From contig CAJXPQ010000011.1 of NCBI GenBank assembly GCA_913058265.1, positions 43,900-107,899 of the forward strand: a DNA stretch of 64,000 bases, given 5' to 3'. How positions within the stretch are numbered: the first letter of the stretch is position 1; each line of letters opens with the position of its first letter. The notes under the pieces were generated by a model, which worked only from the letters and a program-made list of their open reading frames with translations, did not search any database and had not been told where the DNA came from. Below are positions 10,823 through 19,723 of the stretch, in pieces. The stretch comes from an uncultured Oligoflexia bacterium. GTDB taxonomy: Bacteria; Bdellovibrionota; Bacteriovoracia; Bacteriovoracales; Bacteriovoracaceae. The translations under genes were made by a program, and so were the position numbers.

Positions 10823-10837
10823 TTTAGGAGAATATAA

Positions 10838-11116
10838 ATGGCTCGTTCAATAAAAAAAGGACCTTATATTGATTTCTCTCTTCTTAAAAAAGTTGAGGCT
10901 GCGCAGGCAGATGGGAAAGCAAATAAGGTAATTAAAACTTGGTCTAGAAGATCAACAATTATACCAGAGTTCATAGGACTTACATTTGCAGTACATAATG
11001 GAAAGAAATTCATTCCAGTATTTGTAACTGACAATATGGTAGGACATAAACTTGGTGAATTTTCACTAACGAGAACTTTTTATGGCCATGGCGCTGATAA
11101 AAAGTCTAAGAGATAG
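10838..11116 (+). CDS. rpsS: 30S ribosomal protein S19
   Basis: 92 aa, same as E. coli. S19 binds S13 at the 30S head and contacts the A-site tRNA region. Typical segments are [10 protein letters not shown] at the start, then [11 protein letters not shown] and the ending HGADKKSK. The SD TTTAGGAG lies 8 nt upstream of the ATG. rplV follows after 10 nt. Confidence 0.98.
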   Translation: MARSIKKGPYIDFSLLKKVEAAQADGKANKVIKTWSRRSTIIPEFIGLTFAVHNGKKFIPVFVTDNMVGHKLGEFSLTRTFYGHGADKKSKR

Positions 11117-11126
11117 GTAGGACACT

Positions 11127-11459
11127 ATGATCGTTGTTAAAAATAATAATGTAGGAAAGTCTGCAAGAAAAGTAAGGCAAGTTTGTGATCTTATTAGAAA
11201 CAGAAAAGTAGAGGATGCTATTAAGATTCTACGTTTCAGTGACAAAAAAGAAATTGCAATCTTATTGACGAAGCTTGTGAACAGTGGACTTCAAATCGCT
11301 AGTGATAGTGAAAAGTATGATCTTGATAATTTAATTATTGGAGAGATTAAAGTTGATGAAGGCCCGACACTAAAAAGAATTCAGCCTAGAGCACAAGGTA
11401 GAGCTTTTAAGATTAGAAAGAGAAGTAGTTACGTAACAGTTGCTTTAAAAGAAGCATAA
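11127..11459 (+). CDS. rplV: 50S ribosomal protein L22
   Basis: 110 aa, same as E. coli. L22 spans all 23S domains and its beta-hairpin narrows the exit tunnel. The N-terminus lacks the usual acidic stretch and reads NNVGKSARKVRQVCDLIRN. The C-terminal hairpin DEGPTLKRIQPRAQGRA is typical and intact. It is less conserved than its neighbours over residues 35-75, but position and motifs leave no doubt. Confidence 0.96.
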   Translation: MIVVKNNNVGKSARKVRQVCDLIRNRKVEDAIKILRFSDKKEIAILLTKLVNSGLQIASDSEKYDLDNLIIGEIKVDEGPTLKRIQPRAQGRAFKIRKRSSYVTVALKEA

Positions 11460-11469
11460 GGAAGATAAG

Positions 11470-12096
11470 ATGGGACAAAAAGTACATCCATATGGGTTTA
11501 GATTAGGTTATATCAAGGGTTGGCACTCAAATTGGTATTCGAAAGATAACTTTGGAGAGACATTACAAGAAGATTTAAAAATCAGAAAGTATGTTGAAAA
11601 GAATCTTTCTAATGCCTCTATTGCAAAAACTGAGATCACTAGAACTTCTGATCAAGTTAAAGTTACTGTTTATTCAGCTAAACCTGGTGTAGCAATTGGT
11701 AAAAAAGGTGCTGGGATTGATAAGATCAGAGTTGATTTAAAGAAGATCACTAAAGGTGCTGTATTCTTTAATATTGCAGAAGTTAAGAGACCAGATGCTG
11801 AAGCGAAACTTATTGCAGAAAACATTGCTGCTCAACTTGAAAAAAGAGTTGCATTTAGAAGAGCAATGAAGAAAGTGATGACATCAGCTTTTAGATCAGG
11901 TGTTAAAGGTATTAAGGTTAAGTGTTCAGGTAGACTAGGTGGAGCTGAAATGGCTAGAACTGAAGGATACTCTGAGAAGAAAGTACCTCTTCATACTTTA
12001 AGAGCAGATATAGATTATGAAATGGCTCAGGCTAAGACACAATATGGAATTATTGGTGTTAAGGTTTGGGTATATAAAGGTGAAATTTACAAGTAA
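11470..12096 (+). CDS. rpsC: 30S ribosomal protein S3
   Basis: 208 aa, shorter than E. coli S3 (233) because the C-terminal tail is reduced. S3 forms part of the mRNA entry helicase site. The KH motif VAIGKKGAGIDKIR is clear, and the N-terminus MGQKVHPYGFRLG matches the family. Unlike its tightly packed neighbours it is followed by a 121-nt untranslated gap with two hairpins before rplP. Confidence 0.98.
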   Translation: MGQKVHPYGFRLGYIKGWHSNWYSKDNFGETLQEDLKIRKYVEKNLSNASIAKTEITRTSDQVKVTVYSAKPGVAIGKKGAGIDKIRVDLKKITKGAVFFNIAEVKRPDAEAKLIAENIAAQLEKRVAFRRAMKKVMTSAFRSGVKGIKVKCSGRLGGAEMARTEGYSEKKVPLHTLRADIDYEMAQAKTQYGIIGVKVWVYKGEIYK

Positions 12097-12122
12097 GACC
12101 ATTAGGCAAGGTTTTACAGTTA

Positions 12123-12185
12123 CCTCAAAATAGCCATTACTTATTTTGAGGAAGATACCGGTGAAGGCCATTACTAAGTAACCGG
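12123..12185 (+). promoter_or_regulatory. Two tandem hairpins with the same loop motif between rpsC and rplP
   Basis: Hairpin 1: CCTCAAAATA (12123-12132) pairs perfectly with TATTTTGAGG (12142-12151) around the 9-nt loop GCCATTACT. Hairpin 2: CCGGT (12158-12162) pairs with ACCGG (12181-12185), and its 18-nt loop contains the identical 9-mer GCCATTACT (12167-12175). A third CCATTA occurs at 12099. No T-tract follows either stem. The arrangement suggests a protein- or RNA-binding leader for rplP; this is inference. Confidence 0.6.
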
Positions 12186-12217
12186 AATTATATAGATTTA
12201 ATACATTGAGGTAAAAA

Positions 12218-12625
12218 ATGTTAAGTCCAAAAAAAGTAAAGTGGAGAAAGCAGCAGAAAGGAAGAATGAAAGGTGTTGCACACAGAGGTAATAAAATTGC
12301 TTATGGTGATATCGCTATTCAGACTCTTGAATGTGGATACCTTACTGCAAGACAAATTGAAGCTGCCAGAATTGCTATGACTCGTAAGACGAAAAGGCAA
12401 GGTAAAGTATGGATCAAGGTATTCCCTGATAAGTCACTTACTAAGAAGCCAGCTGAAGTTAGAATGGGTAAGGGTAAGGGATCTCCTGATAAGTGGGTAG
12501 CAGTAGTTAAGCCAGGAAGAATTTTATTTGAAATTGGTGGTGTAGATCACGAAATTGCAAAAGAAGCTCTTAGATTGGCACAACATAAGCTTCCTTTGAA
12601 GTGTAAAATAATTACAAAAGAGTAG
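12218..12625 (+). CDS. rplP: 50S ribosomal protein L16
   Basis: 135 aa (E. coli 136). L16 positions the A-site tRNA and completes 50S maturation. Typical segments are [19 protein letters not shown], then [20 protein letters not shown] and the ending KLPLKCKI. The Arg hydroxylated by RoxA in E. coli lies in this RMGKGKG loop and is present. The SD GAGGT lies 7 nt upstream within CATTGAGGTAAAA, a 13-mer repeated exactly before rpmC. Confidence 0.98.
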   Translation: MLSPKKVKWRKQQKGRMKGVAHRGNKIAYGDIAIQTLECGYLTARQIEAARIAMTRKTKRQGKVWIKVFPDKSLTKKPAEVRMGKGKGSPDKWVAVVKPGRILFEIGGVDHEIAKEALRLAQHKLPLKCKIITKE

Positions 12626-12683
12626 TGGAATTGTTGGGCCGAGTGTTATATAAGCGCCTAATAAAAATTCATTGAGGTAAAAG

Positions 12684-12878
12684 ATGTTAAAAATAAGTGA
12701 AATAAGCAAGCTAGATAGCAACGCTATTAACCAAAAAGTTGGGGAATTAAGACGAGAGTTATTTGAAGTTAGACTTCAAAAGAACACAACGAACGTTGAA
12801 AAGCCACACTTACTAACAGAACTAAAAAGAGATATCGCTAGGTTACTAACGGTTCTTAATAGTAAAGAGAGTAAATAG
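12684..12878 (+). CDS. rpmC: 50S ribosomal protein L29
   Basis: 64 aa (E. coli 63). L29 lies near the tunnel exit next to L23. Family core: [23 protein letters not shown]. The 58-nt gap from rplP is long for this cluster and holds a weak TTGGGC/GCCTAA stem (12634-12661). The ribosome site is the same CATTGAGGTAAAA (12670-12682) as before rplP. rpsQ starts 2 nt after the stop. Confidence 0.95.
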   Translation: MLKISEISKLDSNAINQKVGELRRELFEVRLQKNTTNVEKPHLLTELKRDIARLLTVLNSKESK

Positions 12879-12880
12879 TT

Positions 12881-13132
12881 ATGAGTACAAAAGCAGGTTT
12901 TAAAAGAACTTTAAAAGGTATAGTTGTAAGCGACGCTGCAGAGAAGTCAATTGTTGTAAAAGTTGAAAGACGTTACAAGCATCCGATCTACAGTAAATTT
13001 GTTACTACAAGTAAGAAATACCATGCTCACGATGAGAATAATACGGCTACGAAAGGTGATACAGTAACTATTATTGAATCAAGACCTTATTCAAAGCTTA
13101 AAAAATGGGAGCTGACTCCTACTACTAAGTAG
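12881..13132 (+). CDS. rpsQ: 30S ribosomal protein S17
   Basis: 83 aa (E. coli 84). Primary 16S 5'-domain binder. OB-fold signature: [20 protein letters not shown], then KYHAHDENN and the ending [15 protein letters not shown]. Only two bases separate it from rpmC, so translation is probably coupled. Confidence 0.97.
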   Translation: MSTKAGFKRTLKGIVVSDAAEKSIVVKVERRYKHPIYSKFVTTSKKYHAHDENNTATKGDTVTIIESRPYSKLKKWELTPTTK

Positions 13133-13149
13133 AGGACAGAGATTTAATT

Positions 13150-13521
13150 ATGATACAAATGCAATCAAAAATGGAAGTCGCAGATAACTCAGGAGCTAAG
13201 ATAGTTAAGTGTATCAAAGTTCTTGGTGGATCTAGAAGAATGTCTGCTGGTTTAGGAGACATTGTAGTTGTTGCAGTTCAACAAGCATTACCAGGTGGAA
13301 AAATTAAGAAAGGTGATGTTAAGAAGGCTGTAATTGTTAGAACGAAATACCCTGTTAGAAGAGAAGATGGATCATATATTCAATTTGATAAAAACAGTGT
13401 TGTAATATTAGGAACTGCAGGTCAAGATCCTGTTGGGACACGTATTTTTGGCCCAGTGGCAAGAGAATTAAGAGGCAAAAGCTTCACAAAAATTTGTTCT
13501 TTAGCTCCAGAAGTTCTTTAA
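13150..13521 (+). CDS. rplN: 50S ribosomal protein L14
   Basis: 123 aa, same as E. coli. L14 forms intersubunit bridges and is the target of the silencing factor RsfS. Begins [17 protein letters not shown] and carries [20 protein letters not shown] and the C-terminal FGPVARELR. First gene of the spc segment. It is separated by 17 nt from rpsQ, with no terminator or promoter visible, so S10 and spc appear to form one unit. Confidence 0.98.
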   Translation: MIQMQSKMEVADNSGAKIVKCIKVLGGSRRMSAGLGDIVVVAVQQALPGGKIKKGDVKKAVIVRTKYPVRREDGSYIQFDKNSVVILGTAGQDPVGTRIFGPVARELRGKSFTKICSLAPEVL

Positions 13522-13536
13522 GGTATAGGAAATTTT

Positions 13537-13848
13537 ATGCAAAAACTTAAAATAAATGACGATGTAGTAATTCTAGCCGGAAAAGAAAACGGTAAGACAG
13601 GTAAAGTTAAGTCAATTAACTTTAAGCAGAAAAGAGTAATTGTTGGTGGAGTTAACTTAATTAAAAAAGCAGTTAAGCCAACTCAAGAAAATCCAAATGG
13701 TGGGTTTTCTGAAATAGAAAAGGGTCTTCATATTAGTAACGTTGCAGTTGTTTCTCCTAAAACAGGTAAAGCGACAAGAGTTAGAATTGAAGAGAAAGAT
13801 GGTAAAAAAGCCAGAGTCGCAGTTTCTTGCGGATCTGTACTAGCATAG
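13537..13848 (+). CDS. rplX: 50S ribosomal protein L24
   Basis: 103 aa (E. coli 104). Assembly-initiating 50S protein with a KOW motif, seen as [21 protein letters not shown] near the N-terminus. This is followed by [23 protein letters not shown]. 15 nt after rplN, 13 nt before rplE. Confidence 0.97.
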   Translation: MQKLKINDDVVILAGKENGKTGKVKSINFKQKRVIVGGVNLIKKAVKPTQENPNGGFSEIEKGLHISNVAVVSPKTGKATRVRIEEKDGKKARVAVSCGSVLA

Positions 13849-13861
13849 TTGGAGATATTCC

Positions 13862-14404
13862 ATGAGTAGAATGAAAGCTCTGTATCAATCAGAGGTAAAA
13901 GCACAAATGATGGAGAAATTTGGATACAAAAATGTAAACCAGATTCCTAAATTAGAGAAAATCGTAATTAACTGTGTAACAAAAGATGCAGTTACTAATG
14001 GTAAAGTTGTTGAAAGTATAGCTGCGGATTTAGCAACAATTTCAGGTCAAAAGCCTGTTATTGCAAGAGCAAAAAATTCAATTGCATCTTTCAAACTTAG
14101 AGAAGGTCAGGCACTTGGAGCTTCAGTTACTTTAAGAGGTAGCAGAATGTATGAATTCCTTGATAGACTAATCAGCTTTTCTCTTCCAAGAGTAAAAGAT
14201 TTCAGAGGCTTAAATCCAAAGGCTTTTGATGGAAGAGGTAATTATTCTTTAGGTATTAAAGAGCAAATTATGTTCCCAGAAATTGACTACGATAGAATCG
14301 ATAAAATTCGTGGAATGGGAATCTCTTTTGTAACGACTGCAAATACAAATGAAGAGGGGCGCGATCTTTTAAAAATGTTCGGTATGCCTTTCAAGGATAA
14401 ATAG
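13862..14404 (+). CDS. rplE: 50S ribosomal protein L5
   Basis: 180 aa (E. coli 179). 5S rRNA-binding protein of the central protuberance. Typical segments: [43 protein letters not shown] and the C-terminal [14 protein letters not shown]. The usual KIVIN motif is extended with a Cys ([11 protein letters not shown]). Confidence 0.98.
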   Translation: MSRMKALYQSEVKAQMMEKFGYKNVNQIPKLEKIVINCVTKDAVTNGKVVESIAADLATISGQKPVIARAKNSIASFKLREGQALGASVTLRGSRMYEFLDRLISFSLPRVKDFRGLNPKAFDGRGNYSLGIKEQIMFPEIDYDRIDKIRGMGISFVTTANTNEEGRDLLKMFGMPFKDK

Positions 14405-14413
14405 GGAATAGTT

Positions 14414-14719
14414 ATGGCAAAGAATAGTTCAATAGCAAAAAATAATAGAAGAAAGAAAATGGCAGCTAAGGGTGAAGCTAAGAGAGCTGAGCTAAGAGCA
14501 AAGATTTCTGATGAAACACTTTCTGGTGAAGAAAGAGATACGGCAATGATGAAGCTTCAAAAAATGCCAAGAGATACAAGTAGAATTAGAATTAGAAATA
14601 GATGTGAAGTTACAGGAAGACCAAGAGGTGTTTACCGTGACTTCAGACTAAGTAGAATCACGTTTAGAGAATTGGCTCATCAAGGTATGATACCTGGTGT
14701 GACTAAAGCAAGCTGGTAG
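14414..14719 (+). CDS. rpsN: 30S ribosomal protein S14 (long, zinc-free type)
   Basis: 101 aa, the long C-minus form: it has no CxxC...CxxC zinc ribbon, only a single Cys in [13 protein letters not shown]14 joins the 30S head late in assembly. The C-terminal [18 protein letters not shown] is typical. This contrasts with L36 in the same cluster, which keeps its zinc ligands, so the organism is not globally zinc-independent in its ribosome. Confidence 0.97.
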   Translation: MAKNSSIAKNNRRKKMAAKGEAKRAELRAKISDETLSGEERDTAMMKLQKMPRDTSRIRIRNRCEVTGRPRGVYRDFRLSRITFRELAHQGMIPGVTKASW

Positions 14720-14731
14720 GAGAAAAAGATT

Positions 14732-15112
14732 ATGATGACAGATCCTGTTGCAGATATGCTAACAAGAATAAGAAATGGAGCTAGAGCTGGACTTACAAAA
14801 GTTGATATGCCTGCTAGTAAAATTAAAGCTAATATCTGTAAAGTATTAAAAGAAGAAGGTTTTATTAAGAACTTTAAGTTAATTGCTAAAGATGATTTTT
14901 TAGTATTAAGAATAGGTCTAAAAGAAGAAGCTATTGTTGGTATAAAAAGAGTATCTATGCCAGGGCTAAGAGTTTATAAGAGCTATAGAGATATGCCTCG
15001 TGTCCTAAGTGGACTTGGAGTATCTGTAGTTTCAACATCATCAGGAATTATATCATCTAGAAAAGCGAAAGCTATGAAGTTAGGTGGTGAAGTTCTTTGT
15101 AACGTTTGGTAG
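14732..15112 (+). CDS. rpsH: 30S ribosomal protein S8
   Basis: 126 aa (E. coli 130). Central-domain assembly protein and, in E. coli, the spc-operon translational repressor. Begins with two ATG codons (14732 and 14735). The SD TAGGAG fits the first better, and both give the family start DPVADMLTRIRNG. Ends with the conserved SSGIISSRKAKAMKLGGEVLCNVW. Confidence 0.97.
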   Translation: MMTDPVADMLTRIRNGARAGLTKVDMPASKIKANICKVLKEEGFIKNFKLIAKDDFLVLRIGLKEEAIVGIKRVSMPGLRVYKSYRDMPRVLSGLGVSVVSTSSGIISSRKAKAMKLGGEVLCNVW

Positions 15113-15121
15113 GAGTAGGCC

Positions 15122-15661
15122 ATGTCAAGAATTGGTAAAAGACCTGTAGTTGTTCCTGAAAAAGTTTCGGTGACAATTGCGGATAGAAAAATAGAAGTAA
15201 AAGGACCTAATGGTCAGCTTGATTTTACACACCATCAGGGAGTGAATGTAGAGCAGAAAGATAAGGTTGTTCTTGTAACTCCTGTGGATAGTTCTAGTAA
15301 GAACAATGCACTGTGGGGATTAACTAGAACACTAGTTGATAACATGGTTATTGGTGTGACAACTGGTTTTACAAAAACATTACTTTTCACTGGTGTCGGT
15401 TACAAAGCCGCTGCAAGTGGAGATAAGCTAACATTAAATTTAGGATTCTCTCATCCAATTGATTATCAACTGCCTGAAGGAATTTCAGCGAAAGTTGGTA
15501 AGAATGAGATCGTTTTATCTGGGGCCAATAAAGAACTTGTAGGTTTTGCAGCGGCAAAGATTAGATCATTCAGACCACCTGAACCGTACAAAGGTAAAGG
15601 TGTTAGATACTCTGACGAAGTTATTATCAGGAAAGCTGGTAAGACTGGTGGAAAAAAATAA
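15122..15661 (+). CDS. rplF: 50S ribosomal protein L6
   Basis: 179 aa (E. coli 177). L6 lies near the sarcin-ricin loop and factor-binding site. Two tandem L6 folds are recognisable. The C-terminal signature PEPYKGKGVRYSDEVIIRKAGK is intact. The start MSRIGKRPVVVPEKV matches the family, with GGAG upstream at normal spacing. Confidence 0.98.
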   Translation: MSRIGKRPVVVPEKVSVTIADRKIEVKGPNGQLDFTHHQGVNVEQKDKVVLVTPVDSSSKNNALWGLTRTLVDNMVIGVTTGFTKTLLFTGVGYKAAASGDKLTLNLGFSHPIDYQLPEGISAKVGKNEIVLSGANKELVGFAAAKIRSFRPPEPYKGKGVRYSDEVIIRKAGKTGGKK

Positions 15662-15673
15662 TTAGGTGATATT

Positions 15674-16048
15674 ATGAGAAAAACGTTAAAGACAATAAAA
15701 AATGCATCAAAAGCAAAAGAAGCAAGAAGAAAACTTTCTATAAGAAAGAAGATCATTGGTTCTGGTGATAGACCAAGAATTTGTGCTACGAAAACTAACA
15801 CAAATTTATTTGTTCAAGTAATTGATGATGCTGACAACAAGACACTTTTTTCTGTTCAAACTTTTGGGAAAAATGCTGTTGGATCTACTGCAAATGCTGA
15901 AAGTGCAAAAGCTGTAGGTGTTGAAGTTGCTAAGAAGCTTCAAGCAAATAATATTAAACAAGCTGTCTTTGATAGAAACGGTAAGGTGTATACAGGTGTT
16001 ATAGCATCTCTAGCTGATTCTATTAGAGAAGGTGGAATTAAAATTTAA
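15674..16048 (+). CDS. rplR: 50S ribosomal protein L18
   Basis: 124 aa (E. coli 117). 5S rRNA-binding partner of L5 in the central protuberance. Conserved parts: RKLSIRKKIIGSGDRPRIC, the VFDRNGKVYTGVIASLAD block and the end REGGIKI. The N-terminus is slightly longer and Lys-rich. 12 nt after rplF. Confidence 0.97.
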   Translation: MRKTLKTIKNASKAKEARRKLSIRKKIIGSGDRPRICATKTNTNLFVQVIDDADNKTLFSVQTFGKNAVGSTANAESAKAVGVEVAKKLQANNIKQAVFDRNGKVYTGVIASLADSIREGGIKI

Positions 16049-16063
16049 TAAGGGAACTTGATA

Positions 16064-16657
16064 ATGACAACTGAAAATACAGCAGAAAAAAAATCAGAAG
16101 AAGCAAAAGAAAAGAAAGCTCCAAGAGGACCAAGACCTCCTCGTGGTAAGAAAGAATCTACAACAGCGCCAGACTTTGAAGAAAGAGTAGTTGCTGTAAA
16201 TAGAGTAGCTAAAGTTGTTAAGGGTGGTAGAAGGTTTTCTTTTTCTGCTCTTGTAATTGTTGGTGATCAAAAAGGTAAAGTTGGGTACGGATTAGGTAAA
16301 GCTAAAGAGGTTCCTGATGCTATAAGAAAAGCAAGTCAAGAAGCTGCTAAAACGATGATTCATGTTCCTATAGAGAAGGGTACAATACCTCACGAGGTAC
16401 TTGGAGAGTTCGACGCTGGAAAGATCCTTTTTAAGCCAGCTTCAGAAGGTACAGGGGTAAAGGCTGCAGGTGCATGTCGTACAATCCTTGAGCTTGCTGG
16501 TATAAAAAATGTTTTAACTAAGTCGTTAAGAGGTTCAAATCCACATAATGTTGTAAAAGCAACATTTGAAGCATTTAAGCAAATGAGATCAGTTGATCAA
16601 GTTGCTAAAGTTCGTGGCGTTGATGCTAAATCTTTAAGAGTTAGTAAAGCAAGATAA
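16064..16657 (+). CDS. rpsE: 30S ribosomal protein S5
   Basis: 197 aa, about 30 residues longer than E. coli S5 (167) through a Lys/Pro/Glu-rich N-terminal extension. S5 controls decoding accuracy at the mRNA entry site. The RNA-binding region [24 protein letters not shown] is intact. The start is the ATG at 16064, 8 nt after AAGGGA. A TTG at 16058 is in frame but overlaps the ribosome site. C-terminal part with [11 protein letters not shown] is typical. Confidence 0.97.
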   Translation: MTTENTAEKKSEEAKEKKAPRGPRPPRGKKESTTAPDFEERVVAVNRVAKVVKGGRRFSFSALVIVGDQKGKVGYGLGKAKEVPDAIRKASQEAAKTMIHVPIEKGTIPHEVLGEFDAGKILFKPASEGTGVKAAGACRTILELAGIKNVLTKSLRGSNPHNVVKATFEAFKQMRSVDQVAKVRGVDAKSLRVSKAR

Positions 16658-16672
16658 TTTTGGAGAATTAAA

Positions 16673-16855
16673 ATGAGTACAATTACTGTAAGACTTAAGA
16701 AAAGTACTGTGGGAACATCAGAGAAAATGAAAGCAAACGTAAAAGGTTTAGGTTTGAGAAAAATGGGATCTGTTAGAACACTTGAGAACACACCTTGTGT
16801 TAGAGGAATGATTAAAAAAGTTATTCATTTAGTTGAGGTTGTTGAAGAAAAATAA
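16673..16855 (+). CDS. rpmD: 50S ribosomal protein L30
   Basis: 60 aa (E. coli 59). Small 50S protein absent from many bacterial lineages, here present. Core: VRLKKSTVGTSEKMKANVKGLGLRKMGS, followed by NTPCVRGMIKKVIHLVEV. Located in its usual place between rpsE and rplO. Confidence 0.96.
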   Translation: MSTITVRLKKSTVGTSEKMKANVKGLGLRKMGSVRTLENTPCVRGMIKKVIHLVEVVEEK

Positions 16856-16880
16856 TCTTTAATATTTTATAGAGGTAAAT

Positions 16881-17342
16881 ATGCTTACGTTAAATAATTT
16901 AAAAAGCCCAGGATCTACAAGAAACACAAAAAGAATTGGTAGAGGGCAAGGATCTGGTTGGGGTACTCAAGCAGGGAAAGGTCACAAAGGGCAAAAAGCA
17001 CGTGCTGGTGGTGGTGTTATGTTAGGTTTCGAAGGTGGGCAGATGCCTATTTATAGAAGACTACCAAAGAGAGGATTCTCAAATGCACCATTTAAGACGG
17101 AATATGCAATCGTTACACTTAATCAGTTAGCTGCTAAGTTTTCTGGAGAAGAAGTTACGAGAGAAGCTCTTGTTGCTAAAGGTTTATTGGCCGGTAGAAA
17201 CAAATCACTTCCAATTAAAATCCTAAGTAAGGGCGATTATAACGTTGCACTTACATTTGTTAACATTGCTAAATTTTCTAAGTCAGCTCAAGAAGCTATC
17301 GAGAAAGCTGGTGGGAAAATAGAAAAAAGAGAAGTTAAGTAA
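16881..17342 (+). CDS. rplO: 50S ribosomal protein L15
   Basis: 153 aa (E. coli 144). Late 50S assembly protein. The Gly-rich N-terminus RIGRGQGSGWGTQAGKGHKGQKARAG is typical, then GFEGGQMPIYRRLPKRGF. Its TAA overlaps the secY ATG by one base (TAATG), implying coupled translation of the translocase gene. Confidence 0.97.
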   Translation: MLTLNNLKSPGSTRNTKRIGRGQGSGWGTQAGKGHKGQKARAGGGVMLGFEGGQMPIYRRLPKRGFSNAPFKTEYAIVTLNQLAAKFSGEEVTREALVAKGLLAGRNKSLPIKILSKGDYNVALTFVNIAKFSKSAQEAIEKAGGKIEKREVK

Positions 17343-18664
17343 TGTCTGGCGCTCAGGGAAAATTAGAAGAGCTGCAAAAGCGGATGTTATTTACACTCCT
17401 AGTTTTAGGAGTTTTTAGAATTGCAACACAGGTTCCAACTCCTGGGATCGACGGTGCAGCACTATCATCTTTCTTTTCAAACATGCAAGGTTCAATGTTT
17501 GGTATCTTTAATAATTTTACCGGTGGAGCATTAGAGAGATTTTCTGTTCTGGCACTTGGAATTATGCCTTACATTACATCTTCAATTATATTTAGTCTTC
17601 TTTCTGTTTCTTTTCCAGTTTTGGAAGAAATAAGAAAAGAGCAAGATGGTCAAAAGAAAATTCAACAATGGACAAGATATGCAACAGTTATATTGTGTGC
17701 TGTTCAGGGATTTGGTTTAGCTGTCGGGTTAGAAAGTATCAAGAGTCCAAGTGGCCTTCCAATCGTTTTGGAGCCGGGGCTTAGTTTTAGAGCTTTAACA
17801 GTTATTACTCTAACAGCAGGAACAATGTTTGTTATGTGGTTGGGTGAGCAAATTACGGAGAGAGGTATTGGTAACGGTATCTCACTTATTATATTTGCAG
17901 GTATCGCTGCTGGAATACCTGGTGGAATTAAAGACACAATTAACCTTTTTAATAATGGTGAATTGTCAGGCCTTAAGCTGCTACTTGTTGGAGTGGTTAT
18001 GGTTGCTGCATTTTGGATCATTATATATACAGAAAAAGCATTTAGAAAAGTACCAGTTCAATACGCAAAAAGAGTTGTTAATAATCAAGTATATGGTGGT
18101 CAAGCATCACACTTGCCGATCAAGGTTAATATAGCGGGTGTTATGCCTCCTATCTTTGCATCAGCATTACTTGGATTTCCTACTACGATTTCAAGTTTCG
18201 TACCAGAGGGAAGCCCATTAAAGATTTACGTTGATACAATTCAGAATTCATTGTACCCAGGAAAAATGCTTTATAACGTAGTTTTCATAGGGTTTATTGT
18301 ATTCTTTTGTTACTTTTACGCACAAATACAATTTAAGACTGGAGATATCTCAGAGTCTTTAAAGAAGAATGGTGGGTTTATACCTGGAATTAGACCAGGC
18401 GAGAGAACAGCTGAATTTTTGGATATGATAGTGTCGCGTTTGACTCTTGTTGGTAGTGTTTATATGTCGATAATTTGTATCATGCCAGCGATTCTATTTG
18501 ATGTTGCAAAGGTGCCTTTTTACTTTGGTGGTACATCCCTCCTAATTTTAGTGGGTGTTGCAATTGATACAATGGCTCAAGCTGAGAGTTTTATGATTTC
18601 ACAGAAATATGATACTCAATACAAATCTCGCGGTAAGTATAATGGTTCTGGGAAGCGCTTCTAA
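17342..18664 (+). CDS. secY: Preprotein translocase subunit SecY
   Basis: 440 aa (E. coli 443), ten-helix inner-membrane channel of the Sec pathway. The N-terminal helix region RMLFTLLVLGVFRIATQVPTPGID, the plug segment GGALERFSVLALGIMPYI and the C-terminal cytosolic loop with GFIPGIRPGERTAEFLD are clear. Start and stop overlap rplO and adk by one base each (TAATG twice). Antisense frames inside it are shadows. Confidence 0.98.
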   Translation: MSGAQGKLEELQKRMLFTLLVLGVFRIATQVPTPGIDGAALSSFFSNMQGSMFGIFNNFTGGALERFSVLALGIMPYITSSIIFSLLSVSFPVLEEIRKEQDGQKKIQQWTRYATVILCAVQGFGLAVGLESIKSPSGLPIVLEPGLSFRALTVITLTAGTMFVMWLGEQITERGIGNGISLIIFAGIAAGIPGGIKDTINLFNNGELSGLKLLLVGVVMVAAFWIIIYTEKAFRKVPVQYAKRVVNNQVYGGQASHLPIKVNIAGVMPPIFASALLGFPTTISSFVPEGSPLKIYVDTIQNSLYPGKMLYNVVFIGFIVFFCYFYAQIQFKTGDISESLKKNGGFIPGIRPGERTAEFLDMIVSRLTLVGSVYMSIICIMPAILFDVAKVPFYFGGTSLLILVGVAIDTMAQAESFMISQKYDTQYKSRGKYNGSGKRF

Positions 18665-19293
18665 TGAAGAACGTAATCCTTTTGGGAGCTCCTGGGTCTG
18701 GAAAGGGTACTCAATCAGCAAAGCTAGTTGGGTCAAAGTCGCTTAATCATGTTTCGACGGGCAATTTATTGCGTGACGAAATTGCAAAAGAGTCAGTGCT
18801 TGGTTTGAAGGTTAAGCAAGTTATGGAGTCAGGACAACTTGTTTCAGATGAACTTGTTGCTGAACTACTTAAGGCAAATTTAAAGTTAGATAGTGAAGCA
18901 TACATATTTGATGGTTACCCAAGAAACCTGGAACAGGCTAAAACCCTTAGTACTATCCTTGGTAATCATAGCTGTGTAGCAGTTTACTTCAAACTTGATA
19001 CAGAAAAATTGGTAGAGCGTTTAGCTAATAGGCGAGTTACCAAGGATGGAAAAAATATTTACAACTTAATCACAAATCCACCAAAGAACAGTGGTGTATG
19101 CGATATAAGTGGTGAACCTCTTCTTCAGAGAGATGACGATAAAGAGGAAGTTGTAAGAAAGCGAATGGAAGTGTTTGAAAGTACAATCAATCCAGTCTTA
19201 AGTTATTATAAAGACAGTGGAAAGCTTGTTGAGGTTAATGCAAATCAATCCTTAGACGGTGTATTTGGTGAATTAATTTCAAAAATCGAGTAG
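18664..19293 (+). CDS. adk: Adenylate kinase
   Basis: 209 aa (E. coli 214). Catalyses ATP + AMP to 2 ADP. P-loop GAPGSGKGTQ at residues 8-17; AMP-binding FDGYPRN; LID region RRVTKDGKNIYN. The long LID is present but lacks the four-Cys zinc site found in Gram-positive enzymes (one Cys only). Start overlaps the secY stop. map, which often follows adk, is absent here. A 71-nt gap with a promoter separates it from infA. Confidence 0.97.
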   Translation: MKNVILLGAPGSGKGTQSAKLVGSKSLNHVSTGNLLRDEIAKESVLGLKVKQVMESGQLVSDELVAELLKANLKLDSEAYIFDGYPRNLEQAKTLSTILGNHSCVAVYFKLDTEKLVERLANRRVTKDGKNIYNLITNPPKNSGVCDISGEPLLQRDDDKEEVVRKRMEVFESTINPVLSYYKDSGKLVEVNANQSLDGVFGELISKIE

Positions 19294-19309
19294 ATTTTAT
19301 TTTTAAAAA

Positions 19310-19338
19310 TTGCCATAGCGTTACTATTTTTATATACA
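19310..19338 (+). promoter_or_regulatory. Probable internal promoter upstream of infA
   Basis: TTGCCA (19310-19315), 17-nt spacer, TATACA (19333-19338). It lies in one of the few long gaps of the cluster, 26 nt before the infA ATG. It would drive infA-rpmJ-rpsM-rpsK-rpoA-rplQ independently of the S10/spc message. Confidence 0.5.
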
Positions 19339-19364
19339 AACTTGTTCATGATAGGTGAATTTTA

Positions 19365-19592
19365 ATGGCAGATGCGAGTGCAGACATTCTAGAGGTTGAG
19401 GGCGAAGTATTAGAATTACTTCCTAACACAAAATTTAGGGTGAAGTTGCCAAATGACCATGTGGTCTTGGCTCATATTAGTGGAAAAATGAGGATGAACT
19501 TTATTAAAATTCTTCCTGGAGACAAAGTCTTAATAGAGATAAGTAAATATGATCTCTCTAAGGGACGGATTATTTATAGAAGTAAGGGGTAA
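19365..19592 (+). CDS. infA: Translation initiation factor IF-1
   Basis: 75 aa (E. coli 72). OB-fold protein that occupies the 30S A-site with IF-2 and IF-3. Motifs: [21 protein letters not shown] and [15 protein letters not shown]. Three or four extra N-terminal residues compared with E. coli. rpmJ starts 2 nt after its stop. Confidence 0.97.
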   Translation: MADASADILEVEGEVLELLPNTKFRVKLPNDHVVLAHISGKMRMNFIKILPGDKVLIEISKYDLSKGRIIYRSKG

Positions 19593-19594
19593 AT

Positions 19595-19711
19595 ATGAAG
19601 GTTAGATCAAGTGTAAAGCAGATCTGTAAGGACTGCCGAGTTATAAAAAGAAAAGGTGTTTTGAGAGTTATTTGTAAGAAGAATCCAAGACATAAGCAGA
19701 GACAGGGTTAG
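19595..19711 (+). CDS. rpmJ: 50S ribosomal protein L36 (zinc form)
   Basis: 38 aa, the exact family length. The protein starts [19 protein letters not shown] and continues to [10 protein letters not shown]. The zinc ligands Cys11, Cys14, Cys27 and His33 are all present, so it is the zinc-binding (C-plus) form. It lies 2 nt after infA and 12 nt before rpsM, the standard place. Confidence 0.96.
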   Translation: MKVRSSVKQICKDCRVIKRKGVLRVICKKNPRHKQRQG

Positions 19712-19723
19712 TAGGAGTCATAG

